From positions 4,589,789-4,653,788 of the forward strand of contig JAJEKV010000012.1 of assembly GCA_021234155.1 (NCBI GenBank): a stretch of DNA of 64,000 nucleotides, given 5' to 3'. The notes below the pieces were generated by a model. That model saw nothing but the letters and a program-made list of their open reading frames with translations, did not search any database and had not been told where the DNA came from. The position numbers and the translations under genes are program-made. The number at the start of each line of letters is the position of its first letter. Position 1 is the stretch's first letter. This stretch comes from Isoetes taiwanensis. Lineage: Eukaryota > Streptophyta > Lycopodiopsida > Isoetales > Isoetaceae. Positions 54,393 to 64,000 of the stretch are shown piece after piece.

Positions 54393-55264
54393 CTAACTAC
54401 AAGAGGATGCATTTGAACCGCATCTCCTGGGCCTTAGTCCTAGCCTGATCTATGTACAACATTCCAAGTAAACAGTCCATGAAAAAACACACCTAAAACG
54501 GAATCGTTTTTTACCCCGATCCATTGTCTCCTTTGCCGAAAGCATCTCTCAACCCGGAGAGTAAATCATCTCTCAAGCTGAAAAATCTTTGGACAATGAA
54601 ACGATGAATCCGTCGAGCTTATCAGCAGTTCCATTATTTAAACACATACGGCATGTTCTACAAGCGAAATAACATAGGCATCTCTGAAACTCACCTCTTC
54701 ACGCAGTAATTCCTTGGGCCACTGTATCACGGATCCCGCAGCCTCACCTAGAGTCTTTGCTTCTTCTGTCGGTCTCTTCAAGAGTGTATTCGCATCTAAT
54801 ACTTGTATCACTGCGATTCTCGCGTATCCCGTTCCATGGCGCAGCAGTGTAGAGTTCCGTGTCTGGCAGCTCCTCTCCGCTTCCTACCTTAGCTCCGTGC
54901 TCATCGATCAAATCAATCGCTTGCAATAGGGCCACGGTCGGGAAAAACACATATGCAAAGGCGGCTGTTAGCGACTTTACCGCGTCATGCGCCATTCGGA
55001 AGTCGCTAACGGTCGATGCTCCCCTCCGAACTTCGAGGTCCCCAATGCCGCGGGGAAGATAAACTTCGCTCCGCTCACTTAGTCCCTTGATGTGATTAGA
55101 TTTCGAAATAGTGTTTGGGCGGGCTAAAGCCGACCGTGCTGTACCCTTAGCCCGCTTCTTTTCATAAATGATTGCATGTCCTTAACTTCAAATTAAAGAA
55201 CACGCCCGATCTTTTTTACATGCAGTCCTAAAACTCACAACGCGGAGGAGACTTAATTTCTGAG
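54393..55264. other. Presumed intron remainder, no independent gene seen
   Basis: Sequence between the hairpin array and the next predicted exon. Open frames at 54714-55062 are short and overlap on both strands. The acceptor for the next exon is TTTCTGAG at 55264, which is not a strong signal. Confidence 0.35.
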
Positions 55265-55700
55265 AGGGGTCGAAGAGGATGAGAGGGCATCTCGACATGA
55301 CTCCGTCAAGAAGCGAGGCGCGCCGGAGGATGCTTCTACCAGCGCAGCAAGAAGAAGAAGACAAACACCCCAGTGTGAGCTCGAGGTTTTTTCTTTTGTC
55401 GGAATACCTTAACTGATCCATCCTTTCATCTTGCAGCATTCACCGCGGACTCACTGGTGATCACTGGCCGAACTCCATTCTTCGTCATCGAGGGACTTGA
55501 GACAGAGCTTCTTGAAACAGCAGCAGATTCTTGGTGGTATGTCGAGGTATCGACAAGTGGGAAGGAGAAAGATCTCGTTTCTACACCAAAGGGACAAGAA
55601 GAGCTCAGGAGACAAGTACAAGAAAATCGGTGTTGTGCTCTCCGTCTGCGCCAGATTCAAAGCATTTAACACTACATGTCGGGCTGACCGAAGAGTAAGT
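55265..55700 (+). CDS. Predicted internal exons of the FCP1-domain gene
   Basis: Exon 55265-55374 encodes GVEEDERASRHDSVKKRG, then DASTSAARRRRQTPQ, and ends before GTGAGC in phase 1. The next exon opens at CTTGCAG|CATTC (55437) and continues in phase as SFTADSLVITGRTPFFVIEG and LETELLETAADSWW. Beyond about 55550 the frame is uncertain: one frame runs to a stop at 55668, another (KYKKIGVVLSVCARFKAFN) reaches a good donor AGA|GTAAGT at 55693. The phase-consistent joins support genuine exons. The protein's N-terminal part matches no domain I know. Confidence 0.45.
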
Positions 55701-55799
55701 TCTATCACACCAAAAATTAGCAGTTCAAATTATTCTCACTCTTCCATGAGCAAGGCTAAGGGCACCTAGAAAAAAGGCCGGGCCTTTAAATTGTCGAAC

Positions 55800-57810
55800 C
55801 TTGGGTGGAAGGATCCGAAGGGATGAAGGAGGCCTAACCCTAACATCCGTGGAGCTTGGTATGGAGATTTCCGTGAGTCGTGGAAAAAGCTGTTCAATAC
55901 GGGGAGCTTCACTTCTCATCGTGTCTTTTCCTCTACAACACTCTACATTGGGGAATAAAGTTGTGGTTCATACACAAAAAGTCCACCAAAAACAAAGATG
56001 GGGATGATGACACCACACGGAGGAATCAGATGACGAAGGAGACGAAGATATGGTCGAGTCTCCAAACCTCGATCCGAATGATCGGATCGGATTTCATGAG
56101 AGGGGCACGAAAAATGGAGCGCCTAGCTTCGGTATTATCCGTTGGGAATATCACACAAGCTGCTGCTTTGACATTAGAACCGGCTGAAGGTTTGCACGGG
56201 AGATGCCGTCTTGTTCAACCACGTGAAATTTAATCCAGCACACATCTTTGGAGATTCTCGAACCCGATGGTGCGACATCCCGCTGCGGATCCAATGCCCG
56301 CGGGATGTCATACCTTTTAGCAGATCGACAGTGAGTTGTTCAGCGGAAGTCCGAGGAAGATCTGAAGGAAAAGACGTCCGTTCGGGTTGTAGACGGTCAG
56401 CATTCGATGAGAGGGCTGCAAGTATTGCAAAACGGAGAAGGAGGTGCCGCAAAGGATCAAGGATAGATATGCCAAGCGAGTGCAGAGTTCTTTTCTGGCG
56501 GAGACGCCAAAGAACCGAACTGGCCAGCATTAGCCAATGCCGAAACACAATAGCCCGAAAGCGCCGCCTACGTAAGGTAAATAACTCGGAATCTTTCCAT
56601 TCTCGACTTTTCAGTCGAAAAACCCGCCATCCTAACATTTGCCGATTATCACCGGGTTTCTCATTTCGAAGTCGAAAAGCCAGGTAAATACGAGAAAATC
56701 AAAGGATCGCGAGCTTTCTCGACTCACGAAGTCGAAAACCCTTAGCCGCGAAAAGAAAATTAGACATTCAAAGGGACTTTCTGCGACTGCTGAAGTCGAA
56801 AAGCCCCCGCCATCCTAACATTTGCCGATTATCACTGGGGTTTCTACTTCGCGAAATCGAAAAGCCGTGGTAAATACGTAAAATCAAAGGATGCAGAGCT
56901 TTCTCGACTCGCGAGTCGAGAAAACCAAGAGAAGTAAAAGAAAATTAGACATTCAAGGGACTTTCTCGACTCGCGAGTCGAGAAAACCCGGGCTACTATT
57001 TACTGTTTATTCCGGTGTTTGTAGATACTTTCATGCTCTGACATTGGTACATTGTCTGAATGCAGCCCTTATCCTGACCAGATCATACACGCTAGGCAAC
57101 AGTGGAAAGCATTGGGTTGTCCTCAGCGTCCTAAAGGAAACAGGGCTCCCTCGGATAAGTGGAAGACCTTTGAGAAACTATGCAGATATGTTCTGCTGGA
57201 GGGACAGGAAGATGACGAGGGAGAGGAAGAAGAGGAGAAGAAGAAGAGAACACCAAGGAAAGGCGGGGGAGTCTCTCGAGACCAATATGACCTCATTCTT
57301 AGCAATCGGAAAGTGCAGGAGAAATGGACCGACATATGGGCTCAATGGACAAGAGGCAAGGCGAAGGACAGCAATGGAGAATTTCCAAGCGCCGGACCCC
57401 AAGTTGTTTGACAAGCGTTCATGAAGAGGATACGAGGGCCTCATGGACAAAAGAAAAACGCTTGACCTACAAGGCAAAATCTTGGAGGGAACAATCCGCT
57501 AAGGAAGACCAGAGTTCTAAAATGCGGGGCGCAAAGGATTATGCCACAGAGTCCTAAAAGCGGCGGCGTCGCGTTAGAAGAAGGCATCACGGAGTTACGC
57601 AACGTTGCATCTAATGAATACCATGATTTTGATTATTACAAGGAAAAGGCTGCCCTTGATGAGGAAGACATGAAGGAATTGAACCGTCTATGTCAACCCT
57701 ACATCAACACCAAGTCAAGCATAACGTCAAAACCCTTCCTTTCCCCGAGCGTGCTATGGCAATTCGAAAAGGAAGCTTGGATTCGGTGGTCCCATTTAAA
57801 GCGACGATAG
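55800..57810 (+). pseudogene. Middle part of the FCP1-domain gene, frame interrupted
   Basis: Protein-like stretches in changing frames lie between a palindrome-rich intron and its neighbours. The intron runs from GTAAGG at about 56571 to the acceptor AATGCAG at 57065. The exon from 57066 reads PYPDQIIHARQQWKALGCP, an acidic-basic block (EGQEDDEGEEEEEKKKRTP), then DQYDLILSNRKVQEKW and DIWAQWTRGKAKD, stopping at 57411. Another stretch at 57541-57810 reads ITELRNVASNEYHDFDYYKE, then KAALDEEDMKELNRLCQPY. No domain is recognised. Alternating good coding pieces and breaks mean either pseudogene decay or base-level sequence errors. Confidence 0.4.
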
Positions 57811-58656
57811 CTCCCCCATTTCTGGTTACTTTGGGACACAAGGGATTTGGTGGTGCGGCCTTTTTGGGACCGGTGGCACTATTTGCCATCAATATGATCG
57901 AAGACCCCACCCTTTTTATGACAAAGCGACATAGAGCGTTGGTACAAGGCGCGTGTCCGGATATGACCGACACGGATACTTTCGGTTTCCTTGTCTTTTG
58001 CATGCCGGGGCAATCAAACAACTGCTTTGTCTCCCAATGGGCAGTGATATTAACTTCACCAACAAGATCATGCACTCCATATACGAACTTGATCATGAGT
58101 GCGGACTTGGCTTGCGAAGGCACCAAGCTTTGCCAACATAGTTTTGGTTTTGATTTCAAGATCGGTGGTTAGACCTGGATAAGTGGTGGTCTAGCGAGCA
58201 TCATTATCTCGACAAGTTCATGATCTCTCAAGAGCGTATGGAACCACGGAAGGGGGCAGATTTATGGAGGATGTTCCATCGATGGACAAGGTCGACAAAG
58301 ATGGTGCGAGCAGTGTCCTATACATAGAATTCCTATCCGCCAAGAGTTATCAAGTACTTCATAACCAGCTTGGTCGAGGAAGATCAAATTGTATCGAAAG
58401 TGGTACATGAATGGCCTGTTCTCTCTCGGGGGCTATCTTTGTTTGGAATGAAACCTATATCCGTGGTTGGAAATAAGGACATGGTTGAAACCATTCGGTC
58501 ATACACGGATCCGCTTCATGAGCATTTCAAGGGGAGGAAGACAAATGGAAGCAATGAAAGACGGCGAGGGGCGAGGGAGACAAAGGCGGCGAGACGAGAA
58601 TGTCGAAGGTTTGGACCCGAATGCTGCGAACACATTCTTGAAAACCCGAGATTGAG
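57811..58656 (+). pseudogene. Further broken coding segment before the FCP1 domain
   Basis: Pieces such as FLVTLGHKGFGGAAFLGPV, TDTFGFLVFCMPGQSNN, IVSKVVHEWPVLSRGLSLFG and ENVEGLDPNAANTFLKTRD appear in different frames. The last reaches a strong donor GAG|GTGAGT at 58656/58657. No known domain. Order and spacing agree with one long protein whose C-terminus is the FCP1-like domain. Confidence 0.35.
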
Positions 58657-58800
58657 GTGAGTTTACTTTGCTCTATCGGTGTTTCTCGACTCATGAGTCG
58701 AAAAACTCGTTCCTTTCAATACCTTTTTTTTTTCATTCTCGACTCGCGAAGTCGAAAACTCGCCCCTTTCCTCGACGGATGTCATCATTTGAAATTCCAG
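58657..58800 (+). other. 144-base predicted intron made largely of palindromes
   Basis: Bounded by GAG|GTGAGT and GAAATTCCAG|CTC. It contains two copies of the TTCTCGACT palindrome (58681, 58735) and a T-rich tract (58726-58736). This is the clearest case of the palindromes lying inside an intron. Confidence 0.55.
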
Positions 58801-59640
58801 CTCAACGACTCGGATCATTGTCATTGGGCAGCGGTTCCGCGTCGCGAGGAGGAGAATGAAAAGGACAAAGACAATCGAGCAAGACACTCGCTCACGGCGA
58901 AAGAACCACGAAAAGATAATGATCCCATTTGGATCCCCGATGAACCGGAAATATGGTCGAGCCAAACTCCAACGGGATCCAGCTGGTCCCACCAAGCTTG
59001 TAATATTTGACATCAATGGAGTATTAGGCTGCGGTATACCACGACAAAAGACGTCCCCGAGATTAACACCTCGCAGATCCCAATCAAAGCGAGCATAAAA
59101 TAGTGTATCCGAGGCCTAGAGCTAAGGAAATTATTGAATGGTGCCCAGAACGGGGATTCCGGTGGGCATATGGTCTTGTATGGCAAAGAAAAAATATTGT
59201 CAATGTTCTTGGTGTTCTCGGCATTTCAGTTTTGAAGTTCAAGTTCGTTTGGGGAAACGAAAGGGTCGAGCATGTGAAGGACCTCGATCCAGCCATCACA
59301 AAGGGGAAGCCTATAATGGTGAAAAGGATGGGCCGAGGGTTTATGAGCAATTCGGGACTATGGCAAACACAACACGCTGATCATAGGCGACTCACTTCTA
59401 CAAGTGCTATCATATCACGCGCAAAATACAATCATTGCTAAGCCATATCGACTGAAGAATATATGAGGCGGATAGGTGGTTGTCCTTCGGACCGTGTCCT
59501 GTCTTGGCGGAATCCCTCTTTGCCATTCTTGTTAATGATGTGATTAGGAACTATCCGAGCCTCCACGGAACCCGATCCGAGAGAGCAAAGCGTCATGAAA
59601 GCTATGGACGACAAATATTTTGGTGAACAAGAAGAGTGAC
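58801..59640 (+). pseudogene. FCP1/NIF-type (HAD) phosphatase domain, frameshifted
   Basis: Domain pieces occur in order. GPTKLVIFDINGVL at about 58980-59029 has the HAD nucleophile motif in a D-x-N form. YPRPRAKEIIEWC (59103-59142) and VGIWSCMAKK (59165-59194) follow. VLGVLGISVLKFKFVWGNER and KGKPIMVKRMGR precede NTTR/NTLIIGDSLLQ (about 59365-59400). The gene seems to end with a Glu-rich tail (FGEQEE) and stop at 59640, before an AT-rich 3' flank. The arrangement (DxNG.., RP..E...WC, WS, FVWG, KP, GDS) is that of plant FCP1-like HAD proteins. Classical members dephosphorylate the RNA polymerase II tail, but the Asn in place of the second Asp occurs in divergent plant members of unknown activity. 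At least four frame changes occur in about 600 bases. Confidence 0.7.
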
Positions 59641-60032
59641 CTCTGCTTTCATATAGTCAAATTGTGTGAATATTGTAAACAAACGTGAAATGTATTGAAC
59701 ATTTTGTAATGAATATACTTGTATATTGAGTTTTCGATGCCTTTCTCGACTCTTGTCCTGTTGATGAGACCATTTGTATGTTTGATTGTGTGACTGGATG
59801 CAGCCACAATGTATTATGATGATGCTTCTACGTTATAAGTTTCACGGGCCTTTCTCGACTCGAGTCGAAAGGCAATCGGGTTGTACTTTCACTTTTATGG
59901 GCCTTTCTCGACTTCGCGAAGTCGAAAAGACACTACTTCCCACGTCATTGGATGCAGTTGTATGGAATGAATGTTCTCCATTGTAATTTGATTTCAACAT
60001 TCTTTTCTTCGTTTTGACTAATGGCACCGTAA

Positions 60033-60479
60033 TTGTTAATCATACTCTCCTTGCTCCAGGTGGTTCAGGCACAGATCCGACACCAGCACAGATCCCGCTC
60101 AGGCATCACAGAGACCGCTCCAGGCGGCACAGATCCCGCTCAAGGCGGAAGAAATACCGTTCTGGCACAGATCCCGGTCACGCTACACTCTTGCCCGGCC
60201 TTTGGGATAAGGTTGCTCGGGAATTCAGAGGTTGCTCGCTACACCCTGGGGATAAAGAACAGGCGAAGAACAAAGAGAAAGTCCAGGAAGCTCAAAGCAT
60301 CTTGCAAGCATTGCATAACATCCACGGAGGTTGGGGAAGGAGCATATTCGATGGAAGGTGCGGGGAGGCGCAGTGGAGAAGTCGAGGCGGGACAGTCGGC
60401 CACGGTAGCTCGAGAGGCACCTCCACGTGAGGCATTCCACACCCCCTTCAGGTTGCCCCAAGGCTTACGGTCGGCGTGA
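60033..60479 (+). CDS. Unrecognised Arg-rich ORF with short tandem repeat
   Basis: Open to a stop at 60477. The start shown is not an ATG, and an acceptor (TTGCTCCAG at 60059) could open it as an exon. The first 120 bases are an imperfect repeat of GGCACAGATCCCGCTCA. The C-terminal part (TEVGEGAYSMEGAGRRSGEV and QSATVAREAPPREAFHTPF) looks protein-like. A competing frame (60014-60430) gives an SR-like Arg/Ser stretch. No family recognised. Confidence 0.3.
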   Translation: MLIILSLLQVVQAQIRHQHRSRSGITETAPGGTDPAQGGRNTVLAQIPVTLHSCPAFGIRLLGNSEVARYTLGIKNRRRTKRKSRKLKASCKHCITSTEVGEGAYSMEGAGRRSGEVEAGQSATVAREAPPREAFHTPFRLPQGLRSA

Positions 60480-62337
60480 AGAAGCGCTAGTTAGTTAATC
60501 CCCTAAGGTGGACCACCTACGAAGATGATGTAATCTGTAGTGGCAAAGAAGACCACCATGGTCTCTGCGTCCGATGTAAAATACATTGTACCTGTTCAAT
60601 TTATTAATAAAAATTCTTTTTCAACTAGATCTTTGGTTTCAAACTTTAATGAATTTCCTTTGTTTCAGTTGCATTGTTCTTGTTCTCGACTCGCTAACCA
60701 GATAAAACTGCAGCAAAGCTTGAATGCAGAGTTTTATTCAAAAATTCGAATTAAGGATAGTTTTCGGGTCGGGGTGCTCCTTTTTGTGTAAATTAACGGG
60801 GTTCCGGAAAAAAGTGGGAATGGAATGAGTCCCACTTTAATTAAATACGACTTAGATACAATTGATAAAAATAAACTGTATACATTCAGAAATCACATGC
60901 ATAATGCTAGTGCAGCAGCTAGAGTAGATTATTAATCTAAACAATAAAGAACTTTTATTCCCGTTGCATGAAAAACTACTGCTTAGGTCACTTGTCTACC
61001 AGGGAAATTTCACCCCAAATAGCAGAAAAGCCAAGGCCTCTGAAAATCAACAAATTAGGCTCTATAAGCCAGGGAGCAGCCGTGTCTGCATTCTGGAGCC
61101 AGATCTATGCATGAAATGAAGGCCCATTAGAAGAGCCGCCCTTCTAGATCATCCAACACAATTTGTTTATCTGATTATTTTCCATGATAACTAAAGCTAG
61201 TATCCATACCGGATGAATACGCCCCCAAAATCATAATATTTCGCCAGCCAGTTGGGCTATGTAACTCGAGCCAGTTGTTGCTGCATCAAAATGCATACCC
61301 GTCTCCTATCTGCTGGTGCATGAAAAGGGAAGGAGTCGTGGCATGCATGTGCAGAAGAAATTCTCAAACATAGAAATTCTTAACCGAAAATGTTGGTCGA
61401 TTTTTGGATAATCGGAGTTTTTTTTCCGGGATCCAAACTCCCTAAAATCTTAGGAAATCTATATAAAAAGAATCCAAAAATATTTTCAACCTAACCGGAA
61501 ACTTCCAAATTAACAAGATTGATTATTTACTATACATGTCCAAGCTAACGTAGCAAATATCTGCATAAGGTTAATCTACTTTTTCTACTAAGGATAAAAT
61601 AGCACACTATGAAATACTAACCCCGCCATGGAAAGAGAGATACTCAGCACAGACTAGATATGTATTCATATGCACGTCTTGGGTGGCCAATCCAAAAGTG
61701 ACAAATAAAAACATAATCACACCCCCCACTCTGTGTATCTTATGGCTATCAACCCACACAAGTAAATTCAAGGAAACCTAAAAGATTACGAACATAATTT
61801 ACTGTGACTTCTCACAAAAAGAACCTACTCAACTTCCTAAACCCTTGAGTTTACCTCTTTAAGCATTGTTCATGGGCCCTCACAACCCTAGCACTGCTTT
61901 TGCTGAACCACTACAACTCCCTAGACATGGTCTACTTTAAAGTAACGCGGCAACGTTGTCCACCAGTAGACAATCTACAAGTTATAGAAATTTGTAGGAA
62001 CATACCTTCACAATTATCATGGCCCGATATTCATGCCTTGCATGAAAACATCCTTCTTAACATTTCATCCTATTTTCGTAACTTTTGACCACACCTAGCT
62101 CCTTGATGAACTGCATTCCATTAGCTTTTCTCCCTTACATAACACAGAATAATAATCAAAACTTAAGATACTATCAATCCCTTAGACCTATGCTCGTTTT
62201 TTTGTTCCTCTTAACTCATCTTGGCTGGTGCATTTACCAACCAACAAACCGTTCTACTTTATAGTAGAATCTCTTGAACTCTTAGCCCCTAAATCCCACG
62301 GCCCGAAGGTGTCGGAACTTTCCGCTCTGATACCAAA
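60480..62337. other. Long non-coding stretch left of the right-hand LTR
   Basis: No coding domain seen. If the LTR at 62338-63088 is a 5' LTR on the minus strand, this would be the leader and internal part of that element. It is AT-rich, with short open frames only (60540-60791, 61900-62088). No gag or pol motif was found, as would be expected for a non-autonomous large retrotransposon derivative. Confidence 0.45.
62322..62335 (-). other. Primer binding site beside the right-hand LTR
   Basis: The minus strand reads TGGTATCAGAGCGG two bases inside the LTR edge at 62338, complementary to initiator-Met tRNA. This makes 62338-63088 a 5' LTR of a minus-oriented element. Confidence 0.85.
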
Positions 62338-63088
62338 TGAAACGGACCTAACCCCTTGGCCTAGGCCGTTGTACCGACACGTTAACATCTAAGTTAACAG
62401 TCATGAGACTTATATACTCGCCAATAAAATATAGTCTCACTAAATCATAAGTTTATATGCGAGACAAAGCTCATCAAATTCTTGGTGCTCCCATAACTTC
62501 CACTGGCCCTATAGGTCGCTTATATCTCCTACTCCAACCTCGTCAGGGCCTCAGAAAACGTCCCTCCGTAGCAACCTCATCTCCCAGACTCTCCATCCGA
62601 ATACCGCATTCCAGCTCAGGACGTACCCTCTTAGTTCTTCAGATATGCCTCTGCTCCAAATCGATCTGTGCCTCCTTTGCATCCAGCTTCCGGTTCTCTT
62701 GTCTTCTCCACCTCCTTCTCCAATTCGGCCAGCCCCTCTGTCCTCTTATATACGTTTATGTCCAGCACCTGGCAAGCTATCTTGCTGCCAGAAGATCCTG
62801 CCAGGTGTAAATCTGGCATGCTACAAGTCGAATCCTGCAAGATCGGGCCTTATTTGGCCTGATTTGCCTGCCTGATACCTCTCAACACAGCCACGATTTT
62901 ATTTCCCTATTTTTTAGGTGCTCACCCATTTGGATTTCATAAATTAAGGTTTTTAAATAACCTTAGCTACCGTATTTTTATATTTAAATGCTACCACTAG
63001 CATGAACCCATGGACACATACCAACAAGGCCTTTAGATGATCTACACGATCTTATACTGAAACAAGGTAAGCCACTAGGTTCGTTACA
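62338..63088 (-). repeat. LTR of the second retrotransposon (5' LTR by context)
   Basis: 751 bp starting TGAAACGGACCTAA and ending GGTTCGTTACA, related to 36408-37144 and 44410-45139 but with a 17-base extra segment near 62585 and scattered substitutions. It is followed by ATATT, the same five bases that precede the LTRs at 36408 and 44410. The open frames at 62457-62875 are internal to the LTR. Confidence 0.88.
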
Positions 63089-63197
63089 ATATTGCCCTAT
63101 CTACAAAGTCCAGAGGAGGAGGATAGCAACATATACTAGAAACTTATGACGCACAACTCTTTATCTCTACATATTCCATGCACACATAAATCCCACC

Positions 63198-63740
63198 TTG
63201 GCACCAGGGCCCCAAGCTTATTTGCTTGCTTCATTGTCCAGGAACAAGCTTGTAGCTATTGCATCAATTCGCACGGGGTCCCACAGGCTACGGATTGAGA
63301 CAGGTAGATGGGAGCGGCCGCAATTGCCGCGAGAAGCGAGACTATGTGCCGATTGCCAGTTACAGGTTATTGAAGATGAAAGCCATACTCTTCTGAGTTG
63401 CCCTGCTTTTGAGATAGTCCGGAAATATTTTTTGACATTAGCATTCCATTCCACGCTTCCACAACTTCTCAGAGCACCATCTGTGCACGACTTGACATTA
63501 TACATACTTGAGGTTCTAGATAAACGTCAGCAATTACTGAGCCCTCAGTAGTCATTATCTCCGCTTCTCTAGTATCATCATTACTGCAAAGGTTTTTCCC
63601 TTGAAAACCTTTCGAGGCAGGGGTTTTTTAATCCTAGTAGTAATGATTGTACTAGCCCATTGTATGGGTCCCATGACCTATTGGTCTCCGTGGACGTTAA
63701 AAAAACTATTCTATTCTATTCTATTCTATTCTATTCCTAA
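63198..63740 (+). mobile_element. LINE 3' end: zinc-knuckle C-terminus, 3' UTR and TTCTA tail
   Basis: The open frame to 63551 encodes SRNKLVAIASIRTGSHRLRI, ETGRWERPQLPREARLC and a zinc knuckle, CADCQ..ESHTLLSC (C-x2-C-x9-H-x4-C), then FEIVRKYF. This is the C-terminal end of LINE reverse-transcriptase ORFs. The frame has no ATG because the element is 5'-truncated near 63190. The 3' UTR contains GGGTCCCATGACC and TCTCCGTGGACGTTAAAAA, and the element ends in a TTCTA run at 63711-63736. The fragment at 3467-3540 is the same family in inverted orientation. Confidence 0.85.
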
Positions 63741-63844
63741 TACTCTAATGGAGAATGGCGCTTCCTTCAAGAAGATAGCTAGAAGGAAAATTTGATCGTC
63801 ATGGATGTGTTAAAGCATAGCTACACTAAATGATATTCTAAGAT

Positions 63845-64000
63845 GTACATGTAGTATTACGTATACAGGAATGGCAATTCACTTGCCATTCCTGTGACGT
63901 TGGCCAAACGCAGGGTAGAAGAGAAGGTAAAATCTTGACGACACCTTTTTTTTTTTTTTTTCGTGTTAACGTTCTTGCAAAATAAATGCGCCACGTGGCA
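63845..64000 (-). mobile_element. Second copy of the MITE-like repeat, cut by the window edge
   Basis: Read on the minus strand it begins TGCCACGTGGCGCATTTA, continues TTTTGCAAGAACGTTAAC, an A run, TCAAGATTTTACCTTCTC and TACCCTGCGTTTGG, and ends AATTGCCATTCCTGTATACG. It matches the ends and order of 15255-15650 but without that copy's internal tandem expansion. The GGAATGGCAA/TTGCCATTCC arms at 63871-63895 form an inverted repeat. Confidence 0.7.

Larger units (their letters stand above)
53153..59929. repeat. Dispersed palindrome family TTCTCGACT..AGTCGAGAA (about 17 copies)
   Basis: Short imperfect inverted repeats, each with a left arm like TTTCTCGACT and a right arm like AGTCGAGAAA or AGTCGAAAAC around 2-7 loop bases. 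Copies: 53153, 53325, 53604, 53783, 53861, 54014, 54064, 56599, 56713, 56777, 56839, 56899, 56961, 58681, 58735, 59849, 59902. Those at 56899 and 56961 are perfect around CGCG, and 59849 is nearly perfect. Left arms alone occur at 53084, 59742 and 60690. All but the last few fall in predicted introns of one gene model. Confidence 0.9.

Noticed and set aside
57541-58172. Independent small gene
   Set aside because: The frame changes, and neighbouring splice signals suit internal parts of the larger FCP1-domain gene better. Evidence is too weak for a separate gene.

Overview
This window looks like nuclear DNA from a land plant. The evidence is a mitochondrial-type acyl carrier protein gene, a HAD-family phosphatase gene split by GT-AG introns, a Ty3/gypsy element primed by the usual plant initiator-Met tRNA site, LINE fragments, a Helitron 3' end and long microsatellites. 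I cannot name the species. Gene density is low and most of the window is repeats, as in large fern, lycophyte or similar genomes. No rRNA, tRNA or CRISPR array was seen.

Layout. 1-4.8 kb is non-coding, with two long (AG)n arrays and a LINE tail. 4.8-7.06 kb is a 1.2-kb tandem duplication. Its second copy is interrupted by a 3.7-kb block (7063-10755) holding a LINE-like ORF and a broken fragment resembling the UFM1 ligase UFL1. A SINE-like tandem pair follows at 11.4 kb. The five-exon HAD-IB phosphatase gene lies at 12.8-14.6 kb, followed by a small repeat element at 15.25 kb. A complete 5.0-kb Ty3/gypsy element occupies 18211-23217, with target duplication CTTCC, an intact gag and a broken pol. 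24.7-25.4 kb is a LINE reverse-transcriptase relic and 28.2-29.5 kb an unrecognised broken gene on the minus strand.

29.9-51.3 kb is a segmental duplication: two 7.65-kb copies and one 2.1-kb partial copy. The full copies contain a DEAH-box helicase fragment, a 1.6-kb satellite of AGAATCT-like words about 10 bp apart, paired hairpins and a long terminal repeat (LTR). A Helitron-type 3' end precedes copies 2 and 3. Between copies 2 and 3 lies the mitochondrial acyl carrier protein gene (46852-47196), its own truncated tandem duplicate just upstream, and an unknown acidic-protein ORF downstream. An LTR at 36.4 kb and one at 62.3 kb carry polypurine-tract and primer-site signals in the right polarity and share the flank ATATT, so they may be the two ends of one old element now about 26.7 kb long.

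52.0-59.6 kb appears to be one large gene ending in an FCP1/NIF-type phosphatase domain. Its frame is broken many times. Its presumed introns are full of palindromes built on TTCTCGACT/AGTCGAGAA and of larger hairpins whose two arms change together. The window ends with a LINE 3' end (63.2-63.74 kb) and a second copy of the 15.25-kb element in inverted orientation.

Single-base frame breaks recur in unrelated places (pol, UFL1-like, FCP1-like, 29.2 kb). Unpolished long-read sequence is therefore as plausible an explanation as pseudogene decay. The clean genes are the acyl carrier protein, the HAD phosphatase and gag.
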